Shown here one piece after another: positions 24,899-37,594 of a DNA stretch of 64,000 nucleotides. This stretch comes from Paramecium sonneborni (taxonomy: Eukaryota; Ciliophora; Oligohymenophorea; Peniculida; Parameciidae). Location of the stretch: NCBI GenBank assembly GCA_905182985.1, contig CAJJDN010000099.1:248336-312335 (forward strand), written 5' to 3'. The translations under genes were made by a program, and so were the position numbers. Below the pieces are notes generated by a model. It made no database searches. It had not been told where the DNA came from and saw only the letters and a list, made by a program, of their open reading frames with translations. Within the stretch, counting starts at the first letter, position 1. The number at the start of each line of letters is the position of its first letter.

Positions 24899-26598
24899 TC
24901 ATCCTTAAATTGATGTTTTTACAAGTTTTCTGTTTTTAGGAACAGATGTTTAATTTGATTTAATCATATTCTCATCTTCGTCTGACTATTTAAATTAAAA
25001 AATAAATTTACCATTTAAGAGTTCTTTAACTATAAAAAAATGGAGGATGTTTGAAGTTCTAAACGAAAGGCATTCTAAATAAATACTAATAAATGTAAAT
25101 ACCTATTTCATAGTCAAAAGACATGTTCCTAATTGAATTGGAGTTAGGCATTCCTTGAGTTATTCCCACATCTAATCTACTTTATTAGCTTCACCTTAAA
25201 TCATTTTTAATTAAACTTTAATATTCTGTATACAACTAGAATTATATTTTATATATTTTATTACTCTGATATAGTATTTCTGACACTTTATAATTTAGAT
25301 TTCATTTTTTTAACTTTTACAATTTATTCTGGTTTAATTTAAGTCTTTTTAAAAACATCCTTCATCCAATCAGTATAATCACTAATATAAGATCTTTAGT
25401 ACTCAGATTATTAAGCAAAAAAGTCTTTATCCTTTTCTAATGAATAAATAAGGTATTTAGTTTAAATAGGTAGACATACTTCAACCATTGAATCAAAATA
25501 TTATCTTGCAGCATCATTTCTTTCTTAACTATTTGAATTCGTTCTATATCTCAAAGCATCTAACACCATAGAAATTTCTATGTCATCCTTATTTTTTAGT
25601 AAACAAGTTTCTAATTTATCAAATAATTATTATTATTAATCTAAGAAAGTTTAAAACTAGATGTAAATATTTTTAAAATACTTTTTCTTAAAATTTGTTA
25701 TAAATTTCAGTATGTTTTGTTTAGTTTCGATTAGATTCTTTTACTTTGTCTAATTCATCTTAAAGTTCTTAGACTTTAGTTTCCAATAACTCATAATAAA
25801 TTTTCTTTCTAGCTCTTGAATTTCTTGCAGATTCTCTATTTTTTGCTAACTTTTACTGTGCAGGATCTATGTTACCAATTGGACTTATTTGACTCGACTA
25901 TAATTCATTAGATGAGTTATCAAAATGATCCCTTTAAATTAGAGGAGATTTTCTCTAAAGTTTTTATTAACTCTTCCTATTTGAATAAAGGTCTTATTTA
26001 CGACAATCTAGGAGATGATTTATTTGCAAAATCTACTTTTTTTTAGTTCTATTCAACTAATTAAGTAATTTTATTGGTATATATGCTCTTTGCTTGATTA
26101 ACATTGAACAAATTCTTATTCTCTTAAATTATGTTCGAATTTATAAGTTATTTAATTTCAGGTTTAAACTTTGAACTTATCTATTCACCTGATTCTAATT
26201 AAAATATATAAGTAACATATACCTATTTTCATATCAAATTCATGTGATGATTATTGGCTGCTTTTTATTCCGCCATCTAAAGAAGATTCCTTATGTTCTT
26301 TTGAGTCCTCTTAAATCTATTGTTAAATATTCAATCTCTCCATTCCTAACTCTTCAAATTGCATCTCAAAATCGCCACTATTTCTAAAGAAAACTCCTTT
26401 TTATATTTAAGTTTCTTAATATTCATATATTTAAATTGGAGCATTAACATCTTCTAGACCAATAGAAGAACGATATTATTCGGTTTAAACTATAAATCCT
26501 GAATTCTAAACAAAACTTCCACCTCCATTTGGACCAAAACTTTAATTATCTTAATGTAATTTTCCAAAGCTTGCTCCTAAACTAATTAGAATAATCAT
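24899..26598 (-). CDS. bZIP transcription factor
   Basis: Nuclear DNA-binding protein of about 530 residues. At about 25801-25850 it contains the basic region AKNRESARNSRARKKIYYEL, which has the diagnostic N-x7-R spacing, followed by a leucine-zipper-like LLETKVQELQDELDKVKES. The N-terminal part (FGPNGGGSFVQNSG, GLEDVNAPIQIYEYQETQ) is acidic/Gln-rich and could be an activation region. The C-terminus is basic (SVPKNRKLVKTSIQG). Introns of 26-28 nt interrupt it (for example after FDMKI); the length leaves a remainder, so not all introns were placed. The start MIILISLGASF at 26598 is the first Met in frame. bZIP proteins act as dimers; target genes unknown. Confidence 0.85.
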
Positions 26599-26953
26599 CA
26601 ATTACATTACTTTTCATTAAAACTACCAAGACCACTTTAATTTTACTGAGAAATCTCACTTCTATTTTAAATAAAGAAATCACTCATTTCTATTATTATT
26701 ATATATTAATTTTATAAAATTTTAGATTAATCAACAATTGATCATTTTTATGCTATTAAATCCTTATAAACTATCAGAGTTTTATAATAATCACTTTAAA
26801 AATAAAACAATTTAAAATTATCTATATTACTAAATAAAATACAAAATAATATACATTATCTAATTTTGATTAGAAAATTAAAGTAATGTTAAATTTAATA
26901 AGATGGAATTCTTCTAATTTATGCTTATAAAATGAAATATATATTATCATTAT
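26599..26953. other. Intergenic AT-rich stretch
   Basis: About 355 bp upstream of the bZIP gene and downstream of NOL12. It is nearly pure A/T with short homopolymers. No gene or RNA was recognised; it presumably includes the bZIP promoter. Confidence 0.5.
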
Positions 26954-27333
26954 TCATGAAAAAAAAGTAGTTGTTACTTCAACTTCCTTATTATTTGAAG
27001 TTTAAATATTCTCGGTTTTTTAAGTTTTACTCAAAGAATTATTAAAATCAATAAGATTTTGTAATCTCTCTATTTATTTTTTTTTTTCCTAAAATATAAA
27101 TTGGTAAATAAAACTTCTCTTATTTATGCTTTTTATTCTTTATTGAATTTCTTATGTTTTTCATTTCTTAATTTGATATATTCTTCTTTTCGTTTTTATT
27201 TAGCTCCAAACATACCAGATAGATATTCTTTTCTTTCTTTTTCATCAAAAACAGCTGCAGACTTTGTTCTGCTAATCTTTTTGAATTAATTTTTTTTAGT
27301 TGAAAAGTTTCTATTTTTATTTTTCTTCCCCAT
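26954..27333 (-). CDS. NOL12: Nucleolar protein 12/Rrp17-like ribosome biogenesis factor
   Basis: A 117-residue basic protein. The core VFDEKERKEYLSGMFGAKQK followed by RKEEYIKLRNEK matches the Nop25/NOL12 family signature (F-D-x-x-x-R-x-x-Y-L-x-G plus a Lys/Arg-rich helix). These nucleolar proteins bind RNA and act in pre-rRNA processing. The N-terminus MGKKNKNRNFSTKKN is a likely nuclear/nucleolar signal. One 26-nt intron (GTTTTA...TAG) removes cleanly to give REEKKKQIERLQ, and the total closes exactly. It is shorter than the animal protein (about 210 residues). It lies only 30 bp downstream of the DYRK stop. Confidence 0.75.
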
Positions 27334-27362
27334 ATTAAAAATATAAATATATATAATAATTT

Positions 27363-29325
<1,963 letters not shown>

Positions 29326-30036
29326 CTTGTTTTTTTAATCTTAAGTTTTGTGGATAATACTTGCTTTTGTTTTAGGTTAATTACTCGTCATGTTTAATAA
29401 GCTTAATTATTGCTTCATTCCTGTTTCACTTTTTTTATGATTAATAAAACTAATTTAATTCAAAAGTTAATTTCATTGAATAATAGATTTAATTTATTAT
29501 ATGATCGCATCCTCCCTTTTTATTTGAATGTACTGTACCAAAACAAATCAAAATACCTATCAAAAATAATACGTATTTCTCTATTTTCAATATTTATATT
29601 GAAATTTTAGTTATTCTATAGCTTATCAAGAATTATTAATATAAAGGATACAAACAAAATTATCTAAAATTATTTGGATTGAAAAAAAAATCAAAGTTTC
29701 TAACTTATTGATAATGATTAAGAATTTTCTTTAACATTTTATTATTTTAAGAAGCAAAACAAAATTTGCTAAGATTCGATTTATCCATAAAAGAAAATAA
29801 ACAATTCTTGAAATATTCAGCTATAATAAAAAACTGAAAGACCTTGTTGAAATTTAATTGAATAACGTGAACTAAGAGAAAACTACTCTATATAAAATTT
29901 ATAAATAAACAAAAGCAATATATTTTGGTAATTCACCATTAATAAGGAAATAGATTTAATTAAAGTTATATTTTCTTATATCATAAGATATGAAATTTAA
30001 GATAAATTAAAAACTTAAATTAGGAAAAGAATAAAA
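29326..30036. other. Intergenic region between DYRK and the hexapeptide-repeat gene
   Basis: About 710 bp between divergent genes. Short open frames exist on both strands (for example plus 29410-29610, hydrophobic) but look like translated AT-rich spacer. An in-frame-open Met at 29990 leads into the repeat in a different frame (see the repeat gene). It presumably contains two promoters. No RNA gene recognised. Confidence 0.4.
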
Positions 30037-31200
30037 ATGGACGCTCTTTCTTTTGAATTAAAATAAGAAGATTAATTAAAATAAGAAGATTAATTAAAAT
30101 AAGAAGATTAATTAAAATAAGAAGATTAATTAAAATAAGAAGATTAATTAAAATAAGAAGATTAATTAAAATAAGAAGATTAATTAAAATAAGAAGATTA
30201 ATTAAAATAAGAAGATTAATTAAAATAAGAAGATTAATTAAAATAAGAAGATTAATTAAAATAAGAAGATTAATTAAAATAAGAAGATTAATTAAAATAA
30301 GAAGATTAATTAAAATAAGAAGATTAATTAAAATAAGAAGATTAATTAAAATAAGAAGATTAATTAAAATAAGAAGATTAATTAAAATAAGAAGATTAAT
30401 TAAAATAAGAAGATTAATTAAAATAAGAAGATTAATTAAAATAAGAAGATTAATTAAAATAAGAAGATTAATTAAAATAAGAAGATTAATTAAAATAAGA
30501 AGATTAATTAAAATAAGAAGATTAATTAAAATAAGAAGATTAATTAAAATAAGAAGATTAATTAAAATAAGAAGATTAATTAAAATAAGAAGATTAATTA
30601 AAATAAGAAGATTAATTAAAATAAGAAGATTAATTAAAATAAGAAGATTAATTAAAATAAGAAGATTAATTAAAATAAGAAGATTAATTAAAATAAGAAG
30701 ATTAATTAAAATAAGAAGATTAATTAAAATAAGAAGATTAATTAAAATAAGAAGATTAATTAAAATAAGAAGATTAATTAAAATAAGAAGATTAATTAAA
30801 ATAAGAAGATTAATTAAAATAAGAAGATTAATTAAAATAAGAAGATTAATTAAAATAAGAAGATTAATTAAAATAAGAAGATTAATTAAAATAAGAAGAT
30901 TAATTAAAATAAGAAGATTAATTAAAATAAGAAGATTAATTAAAATAAGAAGATTAATTAAAATAAGAAGATTAATTAAAATAAGAAGATTAATTAAAAT
31001 AAGAAGATTAATTAAAATAAGAAGATTAATTAAAATAAGAAGATTAATTAAAATAAGAATATTAATTAAAATAAGAAGATTAATTAAAAAATAGCTAAAA
31101 TATTCAATAAAGATTTTGCAAATAAAATTAAAATGTAATTGAAGATTTATAAATAAAGATAAATTAATAACTAGAACATTTATAAATAGAGTTTGACTGA
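30037..31200 (+). CDS. Hexapeptide-repeat protein, (KQEDQL)57
   Basis: A 387-residue protein read with the ciliate code: MDALSFEL, then 57 tandem copies of Lys-Gln-Glu-Asp-Gln-Leu, then NSQNIQQRFCKQNQNVIED and a short amphipathic tail ending QLEHLQIEFD, stop TGA at 31198-31200. It has no intron. The repeat part would be very hydrophilic, with one Leu every six residues and two Gln per unit, both encoded by TAA. With the standard code it would have 114 stops. All frames across the repeat lack TGA, so the frame was chosen from the flanks: this one gives protein-like ends on both sides. A competing frame starting at 29990 (repeat NKKINQ) stays open to about 31337 and cannot be excluded. Function unknown. 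Confidence 0.55.
30061..31086 (+). repeat. Tandem repeat, 57 copies of an 18-bp unit
   Basis: Unit AAATAAGAAGATTAATTA, 1026 bp in total, with no length variation. I see 56 units identical and one with a single change (unit 56, 31051-31068, GAT to TAT, Asp to Tyr). Each unit junction contains the palindrome TTAATTAA. The unit length is a multiple of three, so copy-number changes keep the reading frame. Confidence 0.98.
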
Positions 31201-31612
31201 ATATTATATATATAATATTGAATATCTAAGTAATAGTTTATTTGTATTATTGAGACTATAATTGAAGGAGATTGTTTAAAAACATAACATTTTATTCCTA
31301 TAATTAATACAACTGATTCTGATTATTGGTTGAATAAGATTTATTTGAAGTAATATGTTGAAGAAATATAAGAAATTTATATAATATTAATAAATAGAAT
31401 CAAAAATTGATTGTTAATATATAGATAATAAAAAAAATTAAAATTTATAAATACATTAAGTTTTGTTAATGGTTGATATAAACAATTTAGGAAAATTCTT
31501 CTAGATTTAGAAAATTTGAAAGATTGTAAATTTATATATTCTAGATAATTTTGAATAGTTCTAGAAAATTCTAGAATAATAAATTATTGAATTGAAATTG
31601 ATTGGAATAGTA
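31201..31612. other. Region after the repeat gene, with a possible extra exon
   Basis: About 410 bp. On the plus strand a frame from about 31214 to 31408 translates to protein-like sequence (ETIIEGDCLKTQHF, DSDYWLNKIYLKQYVEEIQE) and could be a further exon of the repeat gene or a separate small gene, but no intron of normal size joins it in frame. From 31495 to 31600 there is a cluster of short related words (TTCTAGA, GTTCTAGAAAATTCTAGAA) of imperfect dyad symmetry just upstream of the CHIP gene. Confidence 0.35.
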
Positions 31613-32728
31613 ATGAGAATTAATTTAATGTTTCCATTTATTAGTAACATATTTAGATCAGATCTTCCACTTTTTATATTTGATGATATATTTGTTCCAG
31701 GACCAGGAATGAGAGTAGGTGTGCCAAGACCTCCTTACACAAATCAATAATATAAAGATTAAGTTCCTAAGGTATAAGTAATGGTAGTATAGTAGCCACC
31801 TAATTTATAGAAAATGTAAAGTGTGAAAAAATCATTAGGAGATTATTCAGAAACATAAGGGCAATATTGGTGTATATTAGGAGACATGTCATTTGAAAAG
31901 GGAGATTATACAAAAGCAATATAATATTATGACAGAGCAATATAATTGACAGACGGAACAGAAAGTTCTTTTTTTAGATCAAGAGGTTTGGCTTATAAAA
32001 AGATGGGTAATTTGGATTAGGTACAATTATGAGAGTATGATTTTAGGCTTACAAAGATGCAATAATGGCAATAGAGTTGGATGATAAAAATATTAAGGCT
32101 CATTTATTATGTGGATAGGTATTGGCAGAGAGAGGGAAAAAGTAGGAAAATACTCATGAGATAGAGACAGCAATTCATAGATTAACAAAGGCTAGGACTT
32201 TATGTGCAGGATAGAAGAAATAATATTATGAAGATGAATTGAGTAAATATATTTATAGAGCAAAAAAATTACTATGGTATAAGAACAAAGAGTTGGAGGA
32301 TTAGAAAAAGAGATAAGCAATTAATAATTATACACAGTATTTATAATAGAGAGGAGATTTGAATGAAGAATAAAGAAAGAATGAATTAAATGCATTTATT
32401 AATTCTATTGGAAATCCAGATTAAAAATAGAATTACGATATTCCAAGTTATTTGATATGTAAAATAACATTTGTAATTAATATATTATATTATATAGGAA
32501 ATGATGGAAAATCCAGTTGTGACAGATGCAGGTCAAACATATGAGAGAGATATGTTAATAGAGGCAATATAGAAAAATGGACCAGTTGATCCATGTACTA
32601 GATAACCTATAAGTGGTGAATTCTATCCTAATCACAATATTAAATAAGCAACATAAGATTTCCTACTTAATAATCCTTGGGCCTTTGAATTCTAATAGGG
32701 TGAAAATTATGATGATATTGAATTTTGA
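31613..32728 (+). CDS. STUB1: CHIP/STUB1-like E3 ubiquitin ligase
   Basis: A 354-residue protein with the CHIP layout. After a short leader (start could also be the Met of MFPFISN) come TPR repeats (YWCILGDMSFEKGDYTKAIQ, YYDRAIQLTDG, FFRSRGLAYKKMGNLDQA, AIMAIELDDKNIKAHLLCGQ), a charged helical segment (WYKNKELEDQKKRQAINNY), and a C-terminal U-box (SYLICKITFEMMENPVVTDA, GQTYERDMLIEAI, DPCTRQPI). In animals the TPRs bind Hsp70/Hsp90 and the U-box recruits an E2 to ubiquitinate misfolded clients. Two introns (26 and 25 nt, both TAG) give an exact frame; the second splits KITF from EMMENP inside the U-box. Confidence 0.92.
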
Positions 32729-32774
32729 TTATAATTGATTGTAAATTATAATCCGTTTTTATTATAATTAATAA

Positions 32775-34112
32775 ATGAGAGTAAGTATATTGTTATTAAC
32801 ATTTTTGACAATAGGAACAATAGCTTAAGATAATGAAGTTGTAATCTAATTATTAGCTGAATTAAGATAAGAGGCTTTTGAACAATTATAATTATTAGAT
32901 ATAAGATTTTAACCAATAAAATAGGCAAAGTTAGATTAAATAGCAGTGATATAATAAGCAATATCTGAATAAAAAGGAGAGTGTTATAATAGAGAGTAAG
33001 ATGTATGATATAATAATAAATATATAGGTAGTAAATAAACAGACAGAAATAGATTTAGCAAATGATTATAAGAATTGGATGAAATCTCGATAAGAAAGTA
33101 ATAATAATAGAATTGGAACATTATCTACAAATGTATGTGAGAAAAATAATAATTCTTTGAATAAAGTAAAGAATGCAAGAGTGTTATTAAGATTGATTGC
33201 ATATTTGAGAGTAACATTATAGGCTTAATTATCAACTTCATTTGCTGAAGTAAAAGAGAACACTATATCAGAAATATCACATATTGTATCAGCTTACAAA
33301 GAGTATAGAAAGATGAATATGCTATAAATGAAATAGGAGGATTTTGAGTTGAATGGAACAATTGAATAATTGATAGAGTTATTAAATTAAATGGAGAGAG
33401 AAATATAAGATGATGTTGCAAATGGATAGAATGGTTAAGTCTAGATTGGAGTGACATTCTCAGAATTCAAAGTTAGAATTGAAAAGGAGAATGATATATT
33501 CAATAGACAAATAGAAGTCTAGGATGATCTAATCACTGTATCCATATATTCTGAATATGTAGCATTTCTAAAATTAATTGACTACTTTATATGGTCGAGT
33601 TGACAAATGTTAAGCTAGATTGAAGGAAATAGAATATACATTATTAGTAGCAGAGGAAGATTTAAAGTATGATTAAGAATGGGTTGATGAAGATAGATAA
33701 AGATTGGAAGAAGAAATTGAATTGTTTGATTGGTTAATTAAACATTATTAAACAGGCAATTTTGAGGAAGATAATGATAATCATGTTGATGATACATAAA
33801 ATGGTGTTAATTAATTAAATGGATAAGTATATAGATTTGATTCGAAGTTAGGGTCAAAATGCAAATGACAGAGATGGAGTAATTGATTATACACCATTAA
33901 AAGAATAATCAAATGCTTGGGCTTCATCAGAAGAAGAATCAAATGATGGAAATTAAGATAATTAATCTAATCATTCAGATTCAGATGATTAAGATAGAGG
34001 TGATGTAATTGATTATACACCATATGAAGAAAAAGATGTAGATTGGGATTCTTTGTTATAAAAATAATCAAAAAAGACTCATCATAAATTAAAATAAAAT
34101 ACTCATAAATGA
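32775..34112 (+). CDS. Trichocyst matrix protein-like secretory coiled-coil protein
   Basis: A 420-residue protein with a signal peptide (MRVSILLLTFLTIGTIAQ) and long helical, Gln/Glu-rich coiled coil (VVIQLLAELRQEAFEQLQLL, QLTTLYGRVDKCQARLKEIE, VDEDRQRLEEEIELFDWLI). This pattern matches Paramecium trichocyst matrix proteins, which are proteolytically processed and crystallise in dense-core secretory granules. Unlike typical members it has an acidic C-terminal tail with two copies of VIDYTP (GVIDYTPLKEQ and DVIDYTPYEEK) and ends basic (KKTHHKLKQNTHK). Three 25-nt introns ending in TAG give an exact frame. Family assignment is from architecture only. Confidence 0.65.
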
Positions 34113-34177
34113 TTTATAAATAATACAATAAAACTAGTTCCGTATATAATGGAAATTCTATTCTATATATTATCAGT

Positions 34178-34249
34178 TCCGGTATAGTCTAGTGGTTAGG
34201 ATATCAGGTTCTCACCCTGGGGACCCGGGTTCAATCCCCGGTATCGGAA
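34178..34249 (+). tRNA. tRNA-Glu: tRNA-Glu (anticodon CTC)
   Basis: A 72-nt cloverleaf starting TCCGGTATAGTCTAGTGG. The acceptor TCCGGTA pairs with TATCGGA (one G-U). The D arm is TCTAGTGGTTAGGA, the anticodon stem TCAGG/CCTGG with loop TTCTCAC (CTC reads GAG), and the T arm CCGGGTTCAATCCCCGG. The sequence closely follows the eukaryotic tRNA-Glu consensus, has no intron, and has no encoded CCA. It sits between two plus-strand protein genes. It is an ordinary Glu tRNA and not one of the suppressor tRNA-Gln species needed for TAA/TAG. Confidence 0.97.
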
Positions 34250-34252
34250 TAA

Positions 34253-34265
34253 TTTTTTATTTTTT
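34253..34265 (+). terminator. RNA polymerase III terminator of the tRNA
   Basis: Two runs of six T (34253-34258 and 34260-34265) start 4 nt after the tRNA end, the standard Pol III stop. Confidence 0.85.
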
Positions 34266-34325
34266 ATTGTTCTTAAAAAAATATACTTTTAATTTCTTCT
34301 TAATGGTTTTTGAAAATTTATTTTT

Positions 34326-35541
34326 ATGAATTAAACTTGGAGATAAAAGTTTGAGAAAGATAAATAATATCCCAGACACCCTATGGCTCATAAAAATGGT
34401 AATTCACATTTTCAATATTTGAAGGTGGTGTTCATATGAATTAAGAAGATGATACCAAACTTTTTTAGATTGCAGGAGCAATGATTAAATAAATAGGTTC
34501 AAAAATAGCAAAAGGAGATTTCAATTTAGCTACTATTACAAAACCTATATGTCTAACCGCACCTAAAACAGCTAATGAATGTTTGACATTGTATTTTGTT
34601 ATTAATATGCAATAAGTGATCATGACTATACTAACTTATATTTAACAGAGGCAGCTAAATGCAAAGATCCTCTATAAAGAATGTAGTTAGTTGTAACAAA
34701 TGAAATTGCATATCTACATGGAACACATACTTATTTGAGATCATTAGCACCTATTGATCCTATGATTGGAGAAACATGTTAAAAAGTAAAAGAAGATGGG
34801 ACTGGGTTTTATTGTGAATTTATTAAGTCTGATCCTCCAACAACATTATATTAAATTTATGGGAATGGTTGGTAAATCTATGGTTCAGAAGAGGTTTTGG
34901 CAGAAATACATCCAACATTTACATAGATAATTGGCAAAAATCTGAAACCAAAATATATAAAATTTGCAGATGGAAAAGTTTATGAAATAAAAGTACCTGC
35001 AATGATAATAAATGGATTAATGAAAGGAGATCGAATTTTGAATAAATTAGATAGTTTTACAATAAAATGTGTATAAGATAAATTGGTTGCATAAATAAAT
35101 TTCAGTTATGTATATGAAGGTAGTGCTTAAAAAATAAAAAATAAATTAATGTTCTGGTCTTAATAATAGAAACCTCTTTCAGATTTGGTTGATGTAAAAA
35201 TAAATAAATTAATTAATGTAATAAATAATATTATTAAAAAGACTGATGAAGATGATGAAGATTAGGTATTCACTTTATCAAAAGGATCAGGATCATGGTT
35301 ATCTCATTTTGAGATGGATGGTGAAATATTATGGAGAATAGATGATCCAATATAACCATGGAAGGAACCTTAATGTATATTACCAAGTGATTCTATATAT
35401 AGAGAAGATAAAGCATTGATGTTAAAAGGAGATGATGAAGCAGCTTAAAGGTATAATTATTTTATAAATAATACAAGTTCTCGTAATAAAATTGAAGAAC
35501 TTGGATTGAAAGATTAAAACTTAAGAAAAAAAAGAAAATGA
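34326..35541 (+). CDS. Oxysterol-binding protein-related lipid transfer protein
   Basis: A 387-residue stand-alone OSBP/ORP lipid-binding domain, which moves sterols or phosphoinositides between membranes. Evidence: LTEAAKCKDPLQRMQLVV, APIDPMIGETCQ (equivalent to the family NPILGE segment), and the very typical C-terminus CILPSDSIYREDKALMLKGD followed by EEAAQRYNYF. Expected lid and PH domain are absent, as in short ORPs. Two introns (34399-34424 and 34591-34616, 26 nt each) end in AAG; removing both gives an exact open frame, and leaving either in brings a TGA. The start used is MNQTWRQKFEKDKQ; MAHKNGGVH at 34383 is an alternative. Confidence 0.9.
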
Positions 35542-35678
35542 AATATTTGATAAAATGTAAAAAGTAAGATTAATTCTAATTATATTATCATTAAATGAAA
35601 ATTATGTTTCTTATATGTATTGATTTTCAGTGTTATTCACTTTTGGTAATTTTTATTTTTATAAAATAAATTGATATA

Positions 35679-37486
35679 ATGGGCAATTGTGTTACTAACA
35701 GAACAAAAATGTAAACTAACCTTGAGAAACCTTAAAAGATGTACATTCATTAAGCCTTTGTGAGACAAACACTTACAAATCCAGAGTATAGTTTATAATG
35801 AAAGTTTTTAGATCTCGTAAATAGATGTTGTTATTTGAAGAAAATTTTATTGAAATGTTTGATGAAAGTCCTACTTTTGGTTAAAGCATGTATTGGTTTT
35901 TACTAGGTCTATAAAACAATGAATAGAAAGGTATTGAATATGAAACAATGTTGCAAATATCAGAAGTCTTTATTTTAGGCAAATCAGAAAATGAAATTTT
36001 AAGATTACCAAACAGAGTTTCACTAATTTTATTAATAGTCTCATTGTATGGCAATCTAAATATTAAAGATGCAATCAAATAATTTGCATCTTTAGAAATT
36101 ACTTATTTATAGACAGCTAGATGTATGCAAGTGTTTGTTAATATGATGTTAAGAAAACAGAATCTTAATGAATAACCTATCAAAGCATTTGTAGATGCTA
36201 TTTTCTAAAAAGTTAATGGTAATGTTCCTATCTTGCAGTTAATTAAATTTTTTGATAATTACATGACATAATTAGAAGAAATTGTAGAGGATTATTATTA
36301 CAATAAATTTTTAGGAGAATAGAAATTATTTCGTAATCCTTAATTATAACATCCATCTCATATTATTAATTAAGAATGGATAGCATTTATGTATTTGAGT
36401 TTCATGCACAAAGATTGTAATAAATTGGAACTTCTTTATTCTACAAATGTTCATGAAAGAAACTTTGAATTATTATCTCATCTTCTCATTGAATGTTAAT
36501 CTAGTGTTTTATTTTTAATTTAATGTGATGAAGGAAATCGTAAATATACTTTTGGAGCATATACTAATTTTGAATGGAAAGATGATGCTCAACCTAATGG
36601 TAGTAAAGAAGATTGCGTATTTTAAATGTTCCCTTTATTTAAAGTTTATAAAACTAAAAATGATAAATTCACTAGATCATAGTGTACCTATTTAAATTCT
36701 AAAAATTCAGAATTAAAATAAGGAATTGGATTTGGAGGTGAATTAGCTAAAGAATTTAGAATTTTTCTCAACTAAGATCTTTTAAGTGTTTAATGTAAAA
36801 ATCATGATAAAACTTATGAACCTGGAGAATTAATGCCTATAAAATAAGCCAAAGTATCTATTTTAGAAGTTTGGACCATTTAATAGATTTAAGGTACTAC
36901 ATAATTTAAAGATCTTATTTATTAAAAAATAGAAGAATAAATTGAATTGGAAGAATTTGAAAACCCATTAGTTCATTTAGATGAAGATATCAGTTCTTAT
37001 AGATCTGGTGATCATCCTTCACTAAGTGGTTCTATTGATTAATTAAAGGAGAAAGATTCATGTGATTGGGATGGAGAAAGTTAAAATGGATTTGAAGAAG
37101 AGATCATAATTAGAGGAGATGGATTTGAAGAAGTTAAGAAAAATGAGTAAGGATTTGAAGTAATTCCTTTGAATGAAACTAGCGTAAATAATTTGAAGTA
37201 TATTTATTTATAGGTCAATAAAAAAAGTACAAAAGTGTAAAATAAAGAATAGTAATATTAACAACTTGAAAATGAAGATAATCAATTCGAAGAAGTTTTG
37301 ATTAAAAAATCTGATTCTTTGGATTCTTCTGCACTTCAAATGGTTTATAATGTGGTTTCAGGAACATTTGGTTAAGTTGAATCTGATGATAAGTATAATT
37401 ATTATAAATCAAAAGTTGGAATGGGGATAATTCCGATTGGAAAGGAAATGGATCCAATTAAAGTAAGTCAAGTCGAGTTTAATTGA
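35679..37486 (+). CDS. TLDc-domain protein, mEAK7-like, probably N-myristoylated
   Basis: A 593-residue protein beginning MGNCVTNRTK, a consensus for N-myristoylation with an adjacent palmitoylatable Cys, so it is likely membrane-attached. Residues ~40-250 are helical. A TLDc domain follows: SHLLIECQSSVLFLIQCDEG, YTFGAYTNFEWKDDAQPNG, VFQMFPLFKVYKTKND, QGIGFGGELAKEFRIFLNQD. A myristoylated N-terminus with a central TLDc domain is the layout of mEAK-7 (TLDC1); TLDc proteins also bind V-ATPase. An acidic tail follows (DGFEEVKKNEQGFEVIP). One intron of 26 nt (GTATAG...TAG) joins NPE to SRKQML and the frame closes exactly. Confidence 0.85.
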
Positions 37487-37594
37487 GTAAAGATTTAGCT
37501 ACAATCACTGAGGATCTTAAGGAATCTACAAATACATAATATTGATTATATTTAAAAATATATTTAATACTAAAGTTTTTAAAAATTAATTTAT

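Larger units (their letters stand above)
23169..25563. repeat. Identical 1197-bp direct duplication around one N (assembly artefact)
   Basis: Bases 23169-24365 and 24367-25563 appear identical with a single N at 24366. Both start TCAATATTACTTAGAACAGC and end CAAAGCATCTAA. The small gene and the 3' part of the bZIP gene are therefore present twice. This is the same pattern as at 17485-19913 and 56094-58396, and is best explained by unmerged contig overlap. Confidence 0.95.

Noticed and set aside
30061..31086. CRISPR array or intergenic satellite
   Set aside because: There are no spacers: units are directly adjacent and identical. The 18-bp unit with TGA-free frames and coding flanks fits a coding tandem repeat better.
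34178..34249. Suppressor tRNA-Gln for TAA/TAG
   Set aside because: The anticodon loop TTCTCAC gives CTC, and the body follows the tRNA-Glu consensus.
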